From JAADHU01 sp964446495 (GTDB lineage Bacteria > Pseudomonadota > Gammaproteobacteria > Steroidobacterales > Woeseiaceae): a stretch of 48,447 bases of DNA. A model generated the notes under the pieces. The model searched no databases. It was not told the origin of the DNA and worked only from the letters and a program-made list of their open reading frames with translations. Positions 16,769-25,720 of the stretch are shown in pieces. Every line of letters starts with the position of its first letter. Positions within the stretch are counted from its first letter, which is position 1. A program made the position numbers and the translations under genes. The stretch spans positions 1 to 48,447 of the forward strand of contig CAYUOY010000011.1 of NCBI GenBank assembly GCA_964446495.1, in the 5' to 3' direction.

Positions 16769-19186
16769 CTACTGCCGGGTACTTTGAAAAGTGGCGCGCT
16801 GTACAAAAGGCAAACTAATCTCATAAGGGTGCAGTCGCCGCAACCGTATTTGCGTACCTCCCGAAATACTCCCCCCTGGCACCGTTTCGCGCGCCAGTTC
16901 CTTGCCGTCCAGCGAAACACTGACAAGTTCCTGCAAATTGCCTCGCATGCTACTGAACAGAATACGGTTCTTGTCCGGCAGCACCAGGTAACCGGCGTCG
17001 TGGTACAGGGGGCTCGACCAGGCCGCCTGAGCCGCAGAGGTAAAAGCGCGGTTCTGAGCATAAATTTTCTCATCGGCGTAAAAGCGGCTCAGACGCGTGT
17101 GCTTCTTGCTGTGAATATCATAGAGCCAGGTGCCCAGTTCATCCAGGCCACCCTTGCGACGAGGGTAGACATAGCGGTTTTTGTCGACCCAGACAATACC
17201 CGCATTGACGCTAGGCACGTTGGGTTTGCGATGCAGAGGCAGGGATACGACCGTGCCTTGCAAGCGGTCGAGCCGGTAGCGTTTCCTGATCGGCTTCGAC
17301 TGCCCGACGGCTGATTTCAGGAAACCCTGGTAGCTGACCTCTACATAACGATCGCCGGGAATCGGTAACATGTCGAGTGGCTGTATGTTGTAGGGCAGTT
17401 CCTCAGCGATCTCGGCAAACTCATGTGGATTGATGCGCTTCCGATTGGCCAGATCAAACCAGCCTTGCTGCCGCGAACTCCAGAACAGGCCGCGCCCGAC
17501 CCAGGACTGTGCCATGACAGCCTGTGCCCTGGACGGCTGTTTCTGCGTGCCAATATAGATACGGCTGTCAAAGCTGGCATCCAGAGTAAAGCCGTCGAGA
17601 CTGCGAAGATCCACGACATACAGGTTGCTTTTTGCACCCTGCGCCGAATGCACCATGCGCCCGTCGCTGGTGAAAAGAAAACAACCATCAGGACTGCCCT
17701 GGGCCTTGTTGTTGAGGGCCTTCGTCTTCGCCATTTCCTTCAGTTCACCGGTTCGTGTGTTTATGCGCAGGATGGGTTTGTCCGACCCCAGCGAATTGAA
17801 AAAGAAGACATACTGTTCACACCAGGCGATGGGATCAAGACTGTTCAGCACGCCGATCCCGGTCAGATTTTTTGCTGCACTGGCAGTGCCTGCCTGCCAA
17901 TCCAGCGTGCCGGCCCAGACATCACCCTGTTTCAGGCTGACATAGTGCGACAGATCTGACGACACCCAGGTCTTGGCCTCGGCACCTGACAGCGGTGTGA
18001 GCGAAACCTGCTTGGGATCATCAGTGTTAACCACGCTGGCGCGGTAAGCTCCGAAGGGCATGCCCCTGAGCTCGTAATTGCTGTCCATTGCCCAGAAGCG
18101 CCCCGGCAGATTTTTTACCGATGCGAGCGGGCGGTTGCCCCAGCGGTCGCTGACCAGTTCGAGACTGTTTACGTCGATCAGCTTGTTGCCAAGCTGCACG
18201 TAGTCGGAACGTTCGCCCTTGAACTGCCAGGGCGATTTCTCCTGCATAAAACGTTTCCGCAGGGTGTCGCTTTCCACCAGGCTCAGGGGAATCACCGGGC
18301 CACGTCTGACTACCAGCTGCTTGTCTTCCAGCGTAACACTGTACAGGGTGGAGGGCGTTCCCTTGCCGGCCGGGTTTGCGGGTTGAATTTGCAAGGTAAG
18401 GTTGCGGTCCGTGCCCATGAGAACGAAGGCGTTGCTCAGGCCTTGGCTGGGTCGGTCAAGGATGCCTTCCAGCGTCTGCGCATTGACCATCTTGAGATTG
18501 CGCAGCACGACCGGCGTGCCTTGGTAAGCGCCGTAGGCTTCCCGGCCCCAGATCTCACCATCGGCTCCAAATTCGTTCCAGAATCTTTGTATCACAGCGG
18601 GTACGGAGGACGAACCTACTGCAGGTTGCTGTAGTGCCGGTCTGGCTTCGGCTAGAATCTGCGAACCCTCTTCGTGACGGTCCACGGCGGTACTCGGAGC
18701 CTCGTCACTGATGATGAAGGTGCCAACAGTGAAGCGACTTAACGATATCCCTGCCTCACCTTGGGGCATAGGCCCCAATACGACCTGAACCTGGTTGATG
18801 CCCATACCGGGTGCTCGCGCAACCACGCCGACGCCCTGCAACTCGATAACCTCATCTTTCTTTTTGTTGACGCGGATAACAGCCTTTCCACCCTCCCTGC
18901 GACCGGTATCAACGTACAGGGGCTCCTTGAGGCTGGCCTGTATTTTGAGTGACAGCTGGTCAACGGTAATCGGACCGTTTTGCGTCTGTTTGTCGAGGCT
19001 GTGGGTCCAGCTTTCAAGTACAAAGATTGGCGGGAGCTGTTGACGCAAGGCCTGTTCGATTTCCGTTTCCGGGGCCGGCGCCGCATGAAGGTCTGGCGAT
19101 GCACCGGGAACAAGCACGAACAGCCCGATGATAGCTGGAAGAACAGGCAGGAAGAACGTCTTCACTGGCGTCAGCAGTGTTTGCAT
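16769..19186 (-). CDS. large secreted protein with beta-propeller-like repeats, unknown function
   Basis: The ATG at 19186 is preferred to the farther one at 19279 because GGGGA lies about eight bases upstream and the protein then opens with a proper signal peptide (VLPAIIGLFVLVPG, cut near LHA). The product is 805 aa. After an N-terminal region of about 250 residues it runs through repeated beta-blade-like segments, such as SPDGCFLFTSDGRMVHS, SNLYVVDLRSLDG, TWLYDIHSKKHTRLSR and NRILFSSMRGN. These resemble WD/TolB-like propellers. There is no catalytic motif and no family I can name. It is probably periplasmic or extracellular. AATTCG repeats lie on both sides of this gene pair. Confidence 0.75.
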   Translation of the reverse strand: MQTLLTPVKTFFLPVLPAIIGLFVLVPGASPDLHAAPAPETEIEQALRQQLPPIFVLESWTHSLDKQTQNGPITVDQLSLKIQASLKEPLYVDTGRREGGKAVIRVNKKKDEVIELQGVGVVARAPGMGINQVQVVLGPMPQGEAGISLSRFTVGTFIISDEAPSTAVDRHEEGSQILAEARPALQQPAVGSSSVPAVIQRFWNEFGADGEIWGREAYGAYQGTPVVLRNLKMVNAQTLEGILDRPSQGLSNAFVLMGTDRNLTLQIQPANPAGKGTPSTLYSVTLEDKQLVVRRGPVIPLSLVESDTLRKRFMQEKSPWQFKGERSDYVQLGNKLIDVNSLELVSDRWGNRPLASVKNLPGRFWAMDSNYELRGMPFGAYRASVVNTDDPKQVSLTPLSGAEAKTWVSSDLSHYVSLKQGDVWAGTLDWQAGTASAAKNLTGIGVLNSLDPIAWCEQYVFFFNSLGSDKPILRINTRTGELKEMAKTKALNNKAQGSPDGCFLFTSDGRMVHSAQGAKSNLYVVDLRSLDGFTLDASFDSRIYIGTQKQPSRAQAVMAQSWVGRGLFWSSRQQGWFDLANRKRINPHEFAEIAEELPYNIQPLDMLPIPGDRYVEVSYQGFLKSAVGQSKPIRKRYRLDRLQGTVVSLPLHRKPNVPSVNAGIVWVDKNRYVYPRRKGGLDELGTWLYDIHSKKHTRLSRFYADEKIYAQNRAFTSAAQAAWSSPLYHDAGYLVLPDKNRILFSSMRGNLQELVSVSLDGKELARETVPGGSISGGTQIRLRRLHPYEISLPFVQRATFQSTRQ

Positions 19187-19762
19187 ATGGAATCCCCAAG
19201 TTATCGTACGCACCTGTCGGCCGAGCATGCGCTGAATGTTGTTTTGATTTTTCTTGCCGGCCGGGAGAATAAACTTCATGTGCCAAAAAAACCAGGCCGA
19301 TTACACCGCCGTTAAGAAGGCGCAACTGCATTCTATGGTTCCTCGCTCGGTTCCCGGTAATATCAGCGATCGCTCCAATGAACCTGCGCCAATCATGGTT
19401 ACCAGCCATTGTGCCAGCACCCGCAGTCCGTGCAAGTGTCGCACCAGCAAGCCTAACACCCCGACAAAGATGTAACCCGGCAACCAGACCCGCACATAGA
19501 TACACGGCCGCTTGCTGGACTACTTAAGATCGCATCGGATTCGGATGCCGTCCTGGCTGCTCGCCTATCACCTTGGCTATGCATTCCCCAATTCGCTATC
19601 CTCAATTCGCTTCGCGGGCTCAGCGCTGGTCGATGCTTCTACCCAGCGGAACCGGGCAGATGAAGCGGCTTCGCCCGCATATACAGCAACCCTATATTGC
19701 GCGGATAATTGGCGCAGCGTACTATTTGTGGCTTCCGCGTAGGTGTGGCAGAGAGTCAGCGA
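19187..19762. other. 576-bp stretch without a firm gene
   Basis: A 64-codon minus-strand frame at 19301-19495 has a hydrophobic start (YIFVGVLGLLV) but lacks a good ribosome site and an identifiable family. I treat it as doubtful. Plus-strand frames here look random. The stretch holds the second AATTCG repeat patch at 19588-19613 and the upstream region of both divergent neighbours. Confidence 0.45.
19588..19613. repeat. second AATTCG repeat patch
   Basis: Two spaced copies of C(C/T)(C)AATTCGCT occur in 26 bases. They share the core CTCAATTCGC with the tract at 16057-16197. Together the two patches bracket the pair of unrecognised secreted-protein genes. Confidence 0.55.
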
Positions 19763-20491
19763 ATGAATCGACCTATTGAAGTTTCGCAGTATCGGCTTTT
19801 CCGGAAAATCGCGTTATTCACAGCATCCGCCGTTTTTATTACCGGTTGTGTTTCGGTTAACCAAAATATTAGTCAAATTGACGAACTGGAGTCGGTCAAG
19901 GAAAAACCAACGATTCTCCTGATGCCACCCGATATTCGTTACTACCTGGTGACGGCGGGTGGGGTGACCGAGCCGCACGCGGAGTGGACGGATGCCGCAC
20001 AGCAAAATTTCTCCAAGGCGGTTCAAGACTACGCCAAAAGCATCGGTACGGATCTGGTTGTCATGGATGATGCCGATATGAGTCCCGCCGAAATCGAATA
20101 CAGTAAGCTGCATGGAGCCGTCGGTTTTACGGTTATGGCAAACCATTTCGGCACATTGAAACTGCCAACGAAAAACGGGGAATTCGATTGGTCGCTCGGA
20201 CCCGGAATCCACGAAGTCGCTGAGGACTACGATGCTGACTACGGTTTGTTCGTTTTCTATCGGGATGAACAGGCCAGTGGGGGGCGGGTCGCCGTCGCTG
20301 TCCTGGCTGCTATCGCAGGGGGTGGCGTTTCCACGGGCGCCGAATACGGATTCGCCTCTCTTGTCGACCTCAAAACCGGCGATATTGTCTGGTTTAATCG
20401 GGTTACGGTTGGTAGCGGTGAATTGCGGGATCCAAAAGGTGCTGTGACCGCCGTGAATGCCTTGTTTAAAGATTTGCCGACGAATCAGTAG
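19763..20491 (+). CDS. lipoprotein of unknown function
   Basis: The frame is open from 19709, but the ATG at 19763 gives a clean lipoprotein signal (LFTASAVFITGC, lipobox ITGC), so that start is used (242 aa). The mature part has a Rossmann-like beginning (KPTILLMPPDIRYYLV) and a Gly-rich hydrophobic segment (VLAAIAGGGVSTGAEYGF). It ends with LVDLKTGDIVWFNRV, a motif frequent in outer-membrane-facing lipoproteins of unknown role. It leads a three-gene run with an M48 protease and a second lipoprotein, with only 12 bases to the protease gene. Confidence 0.8.
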   Translation: MNRPIEVSQYRLFRKIALFTASAVFITGCVSVNQNISQIDELESVKEKPTILLMPPDIRYYLVTAGGVTEPHAEWTDAAQQNFSKAVQDYAKSIGTDLVVMDDADMSPAEIEYSKLHGAVGFTVMANHFGTLKLPTKNGEFDWSLGPGIHEVAEDYDADYGLFVFYRDEQASGGRVAVAVLAAIAGGGVSTGAEYGFASLVDLKTGDIVWFNRVTVGSGELRDPKGAVTAVNALFKDLPTNQ

Positions 20492-20503
20492 GCGCTGGCC
20501 GCG

Positions 20504-21673
20504 ATGCGACTGTTTGCTCTTGCCTGCTACGTAATTGTGCTGGCGTGCACGGCTGAGGCCGGTGCGCGGGAAGAGATTGACCACAAAATTGCGCCGGGTT
20601 ATGTGCCAGAACAGGGGGCGGATGAGAAAGGCCTTTGGAGGGAGCTCGAAGAGTATGAGAAGGCGCTGAAACAGTCAGCGCTTCTCGTCAAGAATCCGCA
20701 AATAAACAACTATGTCGCAAACATCGTTTGCCGGGTCGCTGCGGAATACTGTCCGGATTTCCGTGTTTACGTCGTGCGCAACCCCGGTTTCAATGCTTCG
20801 ATGACTGCGTCGGGTGTGATGCAGATATGGACTGGCTTGCTTCTTCGTAGCAGGTCGAGTGATGAAGTTGCTTCAGTCATTGGGCATGAAATCGCCCATT
20901 ACACGCGGCTGCATACTCTCGAGCGACTACGCCGCTTAAAGAAGAATATGGCGGCAGGATCATTTTTCGATATTGGCGTTGCGATTCTGACTGGAGTCTC
21001 TGCGCCGGCTGGACAGGTATCGGCTGCATTGAGCGCGCTATCGTTTAGTCGAAGCCAGGAGAGCGAAGCTGATTTTCTAGGTGCGAGACTTACCGCCGAA
21101 GCGGCATACGATCCACATGCGTCGTATCGCGTCTGGGAAGGCATCATTGCCGAGGAAGAGTCGGCCGCAGTCAAGAGGCGTAACCCAGGCCTTTTCGGGC
21201 AAACGCATCCGGCCTCCGAAGACCGCGCTGCAGAGCTTAAAGACTGGATTGACATTCGTTATGGCCCACCGGATGCCGAGTTCGTGAGTGACAACGAACA
21301 TGTAAGAATGCTTGAGAACAACTATTTATTTCTGATGGAGGATCAACTCGATACCAATCGTTTCGGCCGAACGGAAGAAATGCTGCAGCGGCACGCAGAA
21401 ATTGGTATCGAGCCGAGTCTCGTGCGGTATTTTTACGGCGAGATGTATCGCCAGCGAGGCGGGGAAGGTGACGAGAGACGCGCAATGGATGCCTACCGCC
21501 ATTCGGTTGAAGGTGGCGCGGCACCTCCCGAAACTTACAAGAATCTTGGCTATTTGTATTTGAAGGCGAACCGCCTGCCTGAAGCCAGGGACAATTTTCG
21601 CCAGTATTTAACGTTGAAACCGGATGCGTCGGACCAGGCGATGATCAGGTTCTATTTGGAGGAAGACCAATGA
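20504..21673 (+). CDS. M48 family metalloprotease with TPR tail (BepA/LoiP-like)
   Basis: This 389-aa protein has an N-terminal signal peptide (LFALACYVIVLACTAEA). The zinc site is HEIAH at 128-132, and the third ligand lies in ESEAD at 186-190, as in M48 peptidases. The C-terminal 100 residues carry TPR-like helices (YKNLGYLYLKANRLPEARD). This layout is that of periplasmic quality-control proteases such as BepA, which degrade or chaperone misfolded outer-membrane proteins. Flanking lipoprotein genes on the same strand support a cell-envelope role. The gene overlaps the next one by four bases (ATGA). Confidence 0.92.
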   Translation: MRLFALACYVIVLACTAEAGAREEIDHKIAPGYVPEQGADEKGLWRELEEYEKALKQSALLVKNPQINNYVANIVCRVAAEYCPDFRVYVVRNPGFNASMTASGVMQIWTGLLLRSRSSDEVASVIGHEIAHYTRLHTLERLRRLKKNMAAGSFFDIGVAILTGVSAPAGQVSAALSALSFSRSQESEADFLGARLTAEAAYDPHASYRVWEGIIAEEESAAVKRRNPGLFGQTHPASEDRAAELKDWIDIRYGPPDAEFVSDNEHVRMLENNYLFLMEDQLDTNRFGRTEEMLQRHAEIGIEPSLVRYFYGEMYRQRGGEGDERRAMDAYRHSVEGGAAPPETYKNLGYLYLKANRLPEARDNFRQYLTLKPDASDQAMIRFYLEEDQ

Positions 21674-22272
21674 AAGTTTTCGTTCGCTGTTTCCTGTTAG
21701 TCGCTGTGTTCCCAATAAGTGGCTGCGTAACGATGTATACAATGGTCACTCCGGGCGTCTCAATGGTGGACGCTTTGCAAGTTACCGCTGACACCTCGTG
21801 GAATGTTGCACCAACGCGCCTGAGCCCGAACCTCAGAAAGGGAACGCAGGTCTGGACGAAGGATGGCACTTTGCTTGATCGACTGATGATAATTCCGGGG
21901 ATTGCGGATGGACACCCATTGCTGAAAGACAAAACCGGCACCGCCGCATTGCCATTATTCCGCTCCAATATGCTGCCCAACGAAATTGAGGAACTCACAG
22001 AAACCTCGATGGTGAAAATTTTCGGTGAGGGCGAGGCCGCCGTTACGACGATGAATCTTCGTCCACATCGTTTCGGCGATGATCGTGGCGTGCTTTTCGA
22101 TCTTGATATCAAACTCAGTGACTCGCCGGCGTACAAAGGACTGGCCGGCGCATTCGTTTCTGACGGCCTGTTGTATTTGATGGTCTATATCGGTGCGGAG
22201 CCGTACTACTACGACAAACACCTGACGGCGGCAACCGCGGTGATTACCAGTGCAAGATTGATGAGCCTTTAA
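21670..22272 (+). CDS. lipoprotein of unknown function
   Basis: The protein is 200 aa with a lipoprotein signal (LLVAVFPISGC, lipobox ISGC). The mature domain is a mixed alpha-beta sequence (TSWNVAPTRLSP, TKDGTLLDRLMIIPG, LIYLMVYIG-like end) without a motif I can name. The ATG lies inside the stop of the M48 gene (ATGA), so the two are translated together and the protein is probably a partner or substrate-presenting factor of that protease. Confidence 0.82.
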   Translation: MKVFVRCFLLVAVFPISGCVTMYTMVTPGVSMVDALQVTADTSWNVAPTRLSPNLRKGTQVWTKDGTLLDRLMIIPGIADGHPLLKDKTGTAALPLFRSNMLPNEIEELTETSMVKIFGEGEAAVTTMNLRPHRFGDDRGVLFDLDIKLSDSPAYKGLAGAFVSDGLLYLMVYIGAEPYYYDKHLTAATAVITSARLMSL

Positions 22273-22709
22273 ACGATGTAAGCTCGGCGGCGTACACGTC
22301 AAGTAAATGCCCTTTGGCATCAAGTCCAGCAGCATTGGAACGCAATTGAGTTCCTCTTTTGACCCAGACGACAAAGTTGCTGTTCGCGCTCTGAGAAAGG
22401 CTAGTGACCTGAAAAGGCGATTGCGGACCGCGAGCTCTGCGGCAGCTAAACCAGCCGCTGCCACCAGACCGGACTCAAGTGCTGCCGTAAATCCCGCGAC
22501 CTGGCCCGGGCTGGATATATTAATGTCATGACACAAGCTCGCGATTCTGATCAGTTCCGGACCCGATTTATGGACAACTTTTCTATGTGGATCGATGAGA
22601 AATTGCTCATCAATGACGGTAGACTACATCGGCTGTAGTCGCAGCCCGGCACATTCGTCAAGCGGGTCCGCAATTCCGAACAACCGTCAAGACCCATCAA
22701 GGTGAAGCT
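22273..22709. other. 437-bp stretch without a convincing gene
   Basis: A 74-codon plus frame (22307-22531) and a minus frame running under the preceding gene are both low-complexity, rich in Ala/Ser/Leu. They lack ribosome sites and motifs. I see no clear terminator or RNA gene. The last 40 bases provide the AAGGTG ribosome site of the rhodanese gene. Confidence 0.45.
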
Positions 22710-23051
22710 ATGCTCAAATCTATTCCGGACCTCATTGCAGAAGTGGTCAGCGGCGTTGAGAGAATTACCATGGAAAACGCCATTAAGATCGAGAATGTCC
22801 TCGTTGTGGACGTCAGGGAAATACCGGAAGTGGCACAACGGCCCGTAGCCAGCTCCATTCATATCCCTCGCGGCGTGCTGGAGATGAAAATCACTGAGCA
22901 TACGCAGGACCCCGCAACACCCATATGTGTGCACTGTGCGACAGGGGGGCGCGCCGCGCTCGCGGCGGAACAATTGATGCGGCTTGGCTTCACCAACGTG
23001 AAAGCGGTTAGATGTGGAATCGATGATATTGCATTGGTTGCAGGTCGCTAG
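22710..23051 (+). CDS. single-domain rhodanese-like protein
   Basis: The 113-aa protein has the rhodanese fold signature: VLVVDVREIPE near residue 30, SSIHIPRG at 48-55, and the active-site loop CATGGR starting at C76, followed by AALAAEQLMRLGFTNV. C76 is the persulfide-carrying cysteine; a second cysteine, C73, is close by. These proteins shuttle sulfane sulfur in the cytoplasm or periplasm, and no signal peptide is present here. AAGGTG lies six bases before the ATG. It is followed after one base by a DsbA-like gene, which suggests a joint role in thiol or sulfur handling. Confidence 0.9.
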   Translation: MLKSIPDLIAEVVSGVERITMENAIKIENVLVVDVREIPEVAQRPVASSIHIPRGVLEMKITEHTQDPATPICVHCATGGRAALAAEQLMRLGFTNVKAVRCGIDDIALVAGR

Positions 23052-23052
23052 C

Positions 23053-23706
23053 ATGACGGTCACGATCGAGTACTACTCTGACGTCCTCTGTATTTGGGCC
23101 TGGATTGCGCAACGCCGGCAAGATGAACTGAGAGAGCATTTTGGCACCGGGATCGAACTCAAGAATCACTACGTGAACATCTTCGGAAACACGCAATCGC
23201 AGATCGGCGAAAAGTGGGCCTCAAGAGGCGGATTCGAAGCGTTCGGGGAACATGTGGTGGCAGCAGCGACGCCCTATTCGGATGCGCCGGTCGCCAGGGA
23301 CATATGGCAGAAGGTACGCCCGCACAGTTCAACGCCGGCGCATACGGTATTGAAAGCAGTGGAGATATCTCACTCAGCAGAAGCGGCGGAAGGTTTCGCC
23401 TATGTGTTACGTGAAAAGTTTTTTACCGCTCCGGTGGACATCGGCCGACTGGAGACCTTACTTGGGTTGGCGGATGAATCCACCCTGGACACCGACCTGA
23501 TCGAAAAGGCATTGAATTCCGGCACGGCTATCGCGGCGGTGATGAGAGATTACCAAATGGCCCAGACTCAGGGGATCAAGGGAAGTCCATCCTGGGTTTT
23601 GGATGGTGGCCGCCAAATCCTGTATGGCAACGTCGGATACAGGGTACTCCAGGCCAACACGGCTGAGTTAATGAACCATCCACGGGAAGAAGCAAGTTGG
23701 TGCTAG
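23053..23706 (+). CDS. DsbA-like (FrnE/HCCA isomerase type) thioredoxin-fold protein
   Basis: The start is set at the ATG at 23053, directly after the rhodanese stop, giving 217 aa. The protein opens IEYYSDVLCIWAWIAQRR, matching the beta1-active-site segment of the DsbA/FrnE/2-hydroxychromene-2-carboxylate isomerase family. The motif is CIWA, with the second cysteine of CxxC missing. The helical insertion and the cis-proline region (IKGSPSWVLDGG) are present, and the protein ends in a cysteine. There is no signal peptide, so it is cytoplasmic. A one-cysteine site argues against disulfide oxidase activity and for an isomerase, glutathione-transferase-like or sulfur-acceptor role. Confidence 0.85.
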   Translation: MTVTIEYYSDVLCIWAWIAQRRQDELREHFGTGIELKNHYVNIFGNTQSQIGEKWASRGGFEAFGEHVVAAATPYSDAPVARDIWQKVRPHSSTPAHTVLKAVEISHSAEAAEGFAYVLREKFFTAPVDIGRLETLLGLADESTLDTDLIEKALNSGTAIAAVMRDYQMAQTQGIKGSPSWVLDGGRQILYGNVGYRVLQANTAELMNHPREEASWC

Positions 23707-23735
23707 GGAACCTCTGATTTATTCTGCGAGCATCG

Positions 23736-25139
23736 TTACAACACCGGCCACGGTTGATGAACGGCTATACCCGTTCGATCGACAACCGCTTTTCCGGATA
23801 TCTGGGCCTGCACACGAAGTTCCTCTTCGTCGATTTTAGTGGAGCAGTAGTCTTCAATGACACGCTCGCCATCAACCCAGACACTGTGAACGCCGCGGCC
23901 GTTTGCCATTTCGAACAGTTGCTCGACGACATCATAGTCCGGATACCACAATCCGCAGCTTACATCGTGACACACAAGATCCGCTTTTCGTCCGGGTTCG
24001 ATTGCGCCAAGTTGTTGTGGCAGGCCCAGCCCCTTCGCACCGTTTAGTGTGATCATTTCCAGTGTTTCTGTCGCCGGAAATAACGCCTCATCAATGCGTG
24101 AATCCTTGAACATGGCCGACATCAACCGCGCCGAACTCATGATATCGACGGGGACTCCGTCTGTGCCGAGCATCACATTGACTCCGGCCGACACCATCTC
24201 CGGAAACAATCCGTTGGATGCCACACCGAATGCCCCCATTAGAGCCGCGTAAGGGCAGAAAATTACGTTCGTTCCGGTCTCAGCCAGAATGTCGACTTCG
24301 TTCCGATTGACGTAGACAACATGGGTCAGTGAAACGTTCTCTCCCAGCACACCCAGATCGGCAAGATGCTCGATCGGTCGCTTGCCGGTATGTTTGAGAA
24401 ACCATTCCGGGTCCGACGCATACGGACTCATGTGGGCCGAAATACAAACATCGTTATCGTCTGCGAGACGTTTTGCCGCCAGCCAAACTTCATCCGGATT
24501 GACCGCATGGCCGATCAGTAATGGCCAGGCGACGACGCGCGAATCCACAGTTTGTCCGTAGCGATTGATTTCGTTTTCCAGCGTCTCAATCGCGTCATCA
24601 ATGGCCGCAGCCTCCGAGCGGGACGGATCGAATGACCGGCCTTCTACCCACGCGCCAACCCGACTGCGGATTCCGGTTTTCTTCAGCCCTTCGACAACAT
24701 CGTCGAGGTGTTGCACCGTGCCCGCCTCGATGAACGAGGTAACGCCGCCATGCAACATTCGCAATCCGGCAACTTGCGCCGACACTTGCTCATCGTGTGG
24801 ATCATGCGCCTGAAAAAGGGGTATGACCCACTTCATCAGTACGTCGGAAAAATCCATGCCCGGTGCGCCGCGCCGCACACCGCGAGTCAGTGGATCCCCG
24901 GTAATGTGTATGTGGGCGTCGACGAATCCAGGTGTTACAACGAAGTCTCGCCCATCAATATTCGTTTTCGCTCGGTAAATGTTTTCGAGATCCAGCCTTT
25001 TCCCGACGGCGATAATGCTGTCGCCGTCGATGGCGACGGTGCCGTCCCTGATGACGTGGCGTTCGTCATTCATGGTAATGACCGTCGCGCCGACAATCAG
25101 TGTGTCAACCGATCTGATGTCCGATTTTGATTCGGTCAT
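23736..25139 (-). CDS. amidohydrolase/deaminase of the TRZ/ATZ-SsnA-like family
   Basis: The 467-aa protein has the metal-dependent amidohydrolase fold with VDAHIH (HxH), SAHMSPY, LTHVVYV and GTDGVPVD, the usual metal and catalytic positions. It starts with a small beta-sandwich (DTLIVGATVITMNDE) and returns to it at the end (VWVDGERVIED). Relatives are chlorohydrolases, guanine or S-adenosylhomocysteine deaminases and triazine hydrolases. It is the last gene of an apparent operon with a TonB receptor and a VOC protein. I infer that it deaminates or hydrolyses the imported ligand. Confidence 0.87.
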   Translation of the reverse strand: MTESKSDIRSVDTLIVGATVITMNDERHVIRDGTVAIDGDSIIAVGKRLDLENIYRAKTNIDGRDFVVTPGFVDAHIHITGDPLTRGVRRGAPGMDFSDVLMKWVIPLFQAHDPHDEQVSAQVAGLRMLHGGVTSFIEAGTVQHLDDVVEGLKKTGIRSRVGAWVEGRSFDPSRSEAAAIDDAIETLENEINRYGQTVDSRVVAWPLLIGHAVNPDEVWLAAKRLADDNDVCISAHMSPYASDPEWFLKHTGKRPIEHLADLGVLGENVSLTHVVYVNRNEVDILAETGTNVIFCPYAALMGAFGVASNGLFPEMVSAGVNVMLGTDGVPVDIMSSARLMSAMFKDSRIDEALFPATETLEMITLNGAKGLGLPQQLGAIEPGRKADLVCHDVSCGLWYPDYDVVEQLFEMANGRGVHSVWVDGERVIEDYCSTKIDEEELRVQAQISGKAVVDRTGIAVHQPWPVL

Positions 25140-25181
25140 TGCGAACGAACCCGAAAGTCTTGCCGCTTCAAGTGCTGTGTC

Positions 25182-25664
25182 CTACTTGCCCCACTCTTCT
25201 CGCGCTTTTTCATACACACCCTGGTCGAACGAGAACTCGATCGTATTGCCATCCGGATCCTTCAGGAAACAGATATAGCCAATTTGCTTCGGCATTTGCG
25301 TCGGCCCGAATGCGAGACACCCGGCCTCCTCGCCCTTCCTGGCCATCTCATCAACCATCTCCCTGGTAGGCAGTTCGATACCAATATGTGCGAACGGACC
25401 CAGCTCCGCATGCCTGGCCGGCGCGAAGGGGTCTTTACCCTCAAAAAACTGCGCCAACACCAGCAGAAACGGCGCGTCGGCTTGCGAATCATCGCCAACC
25501 CAGGCGTTATAGCCGTTCTCATCCTCACCACGCACCAGCAACTTGAGGTGTGTAAATTCTTCATACCAGGCGATGGTCTTGCTGATATCAGTGACACACA
25601 AGGCCAGATGAGTCCAGGTCGGTTTCCTGGGCCGAAGATCGTGTTGCGCCTTTTCTTCCTGCAT
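25182..25664 (-). CDS. VOC family protein
   Basis: The protein has 160 aa with one paired VOC module: WTHLALCVTDISKTIAWYEEF at the start (interrupted in the usual way) and FAHIGIELPTREMVDEMA, ending in ICFLKDPDGNTIEFSFDQ. The metal ligands would be the histidines of THLAL and AHIGI and the glutamate of NTIEF. A good AGGAG precedes the ATG. The gene lies 56 bases after the TonB receptor and 42 before the amidohydrolase on the same strand, so it probably acts on the same compound. The exact reaction is unknown. Confidence 0.87.
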   Translation of the reverse strand: MQEEKAQHDLRPRKPTWTHLALCVTDISKTIAWYEEFTHLKLLVRGEDENGYNAWVGDDSQADAPFLLVLAQFFEGKDPFAPARHAELGPFAHIGIELPTREMVDEMARKGEEAGCLAFGPTQMPKQIGYICFLKDPDGNTIEFSFDQGVYEKAREEWGK

Positions 25665-25720
25665 TCGAATTACTCCTGTATCGCTTTCAACCCAGGTCGA
25701 TCCCGGTTCCCGGTCTCTGC

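Noticed and set aside
19301..19495. Small hydrophobic minus-strand ORF (64 codons)
   Set aside because: It has a plausible hydrophobic start but no ribosome site and an unremarkable tail, so it was left as part of a gene-free stretch.
22307..22531. 74-codon plus-strand ORF between the lipoprotein and rhodanese genes
   Set aside because: The composition is low-complexity Ala/Ser/Arg, there is no ribosome site, and no motif is recognisable.
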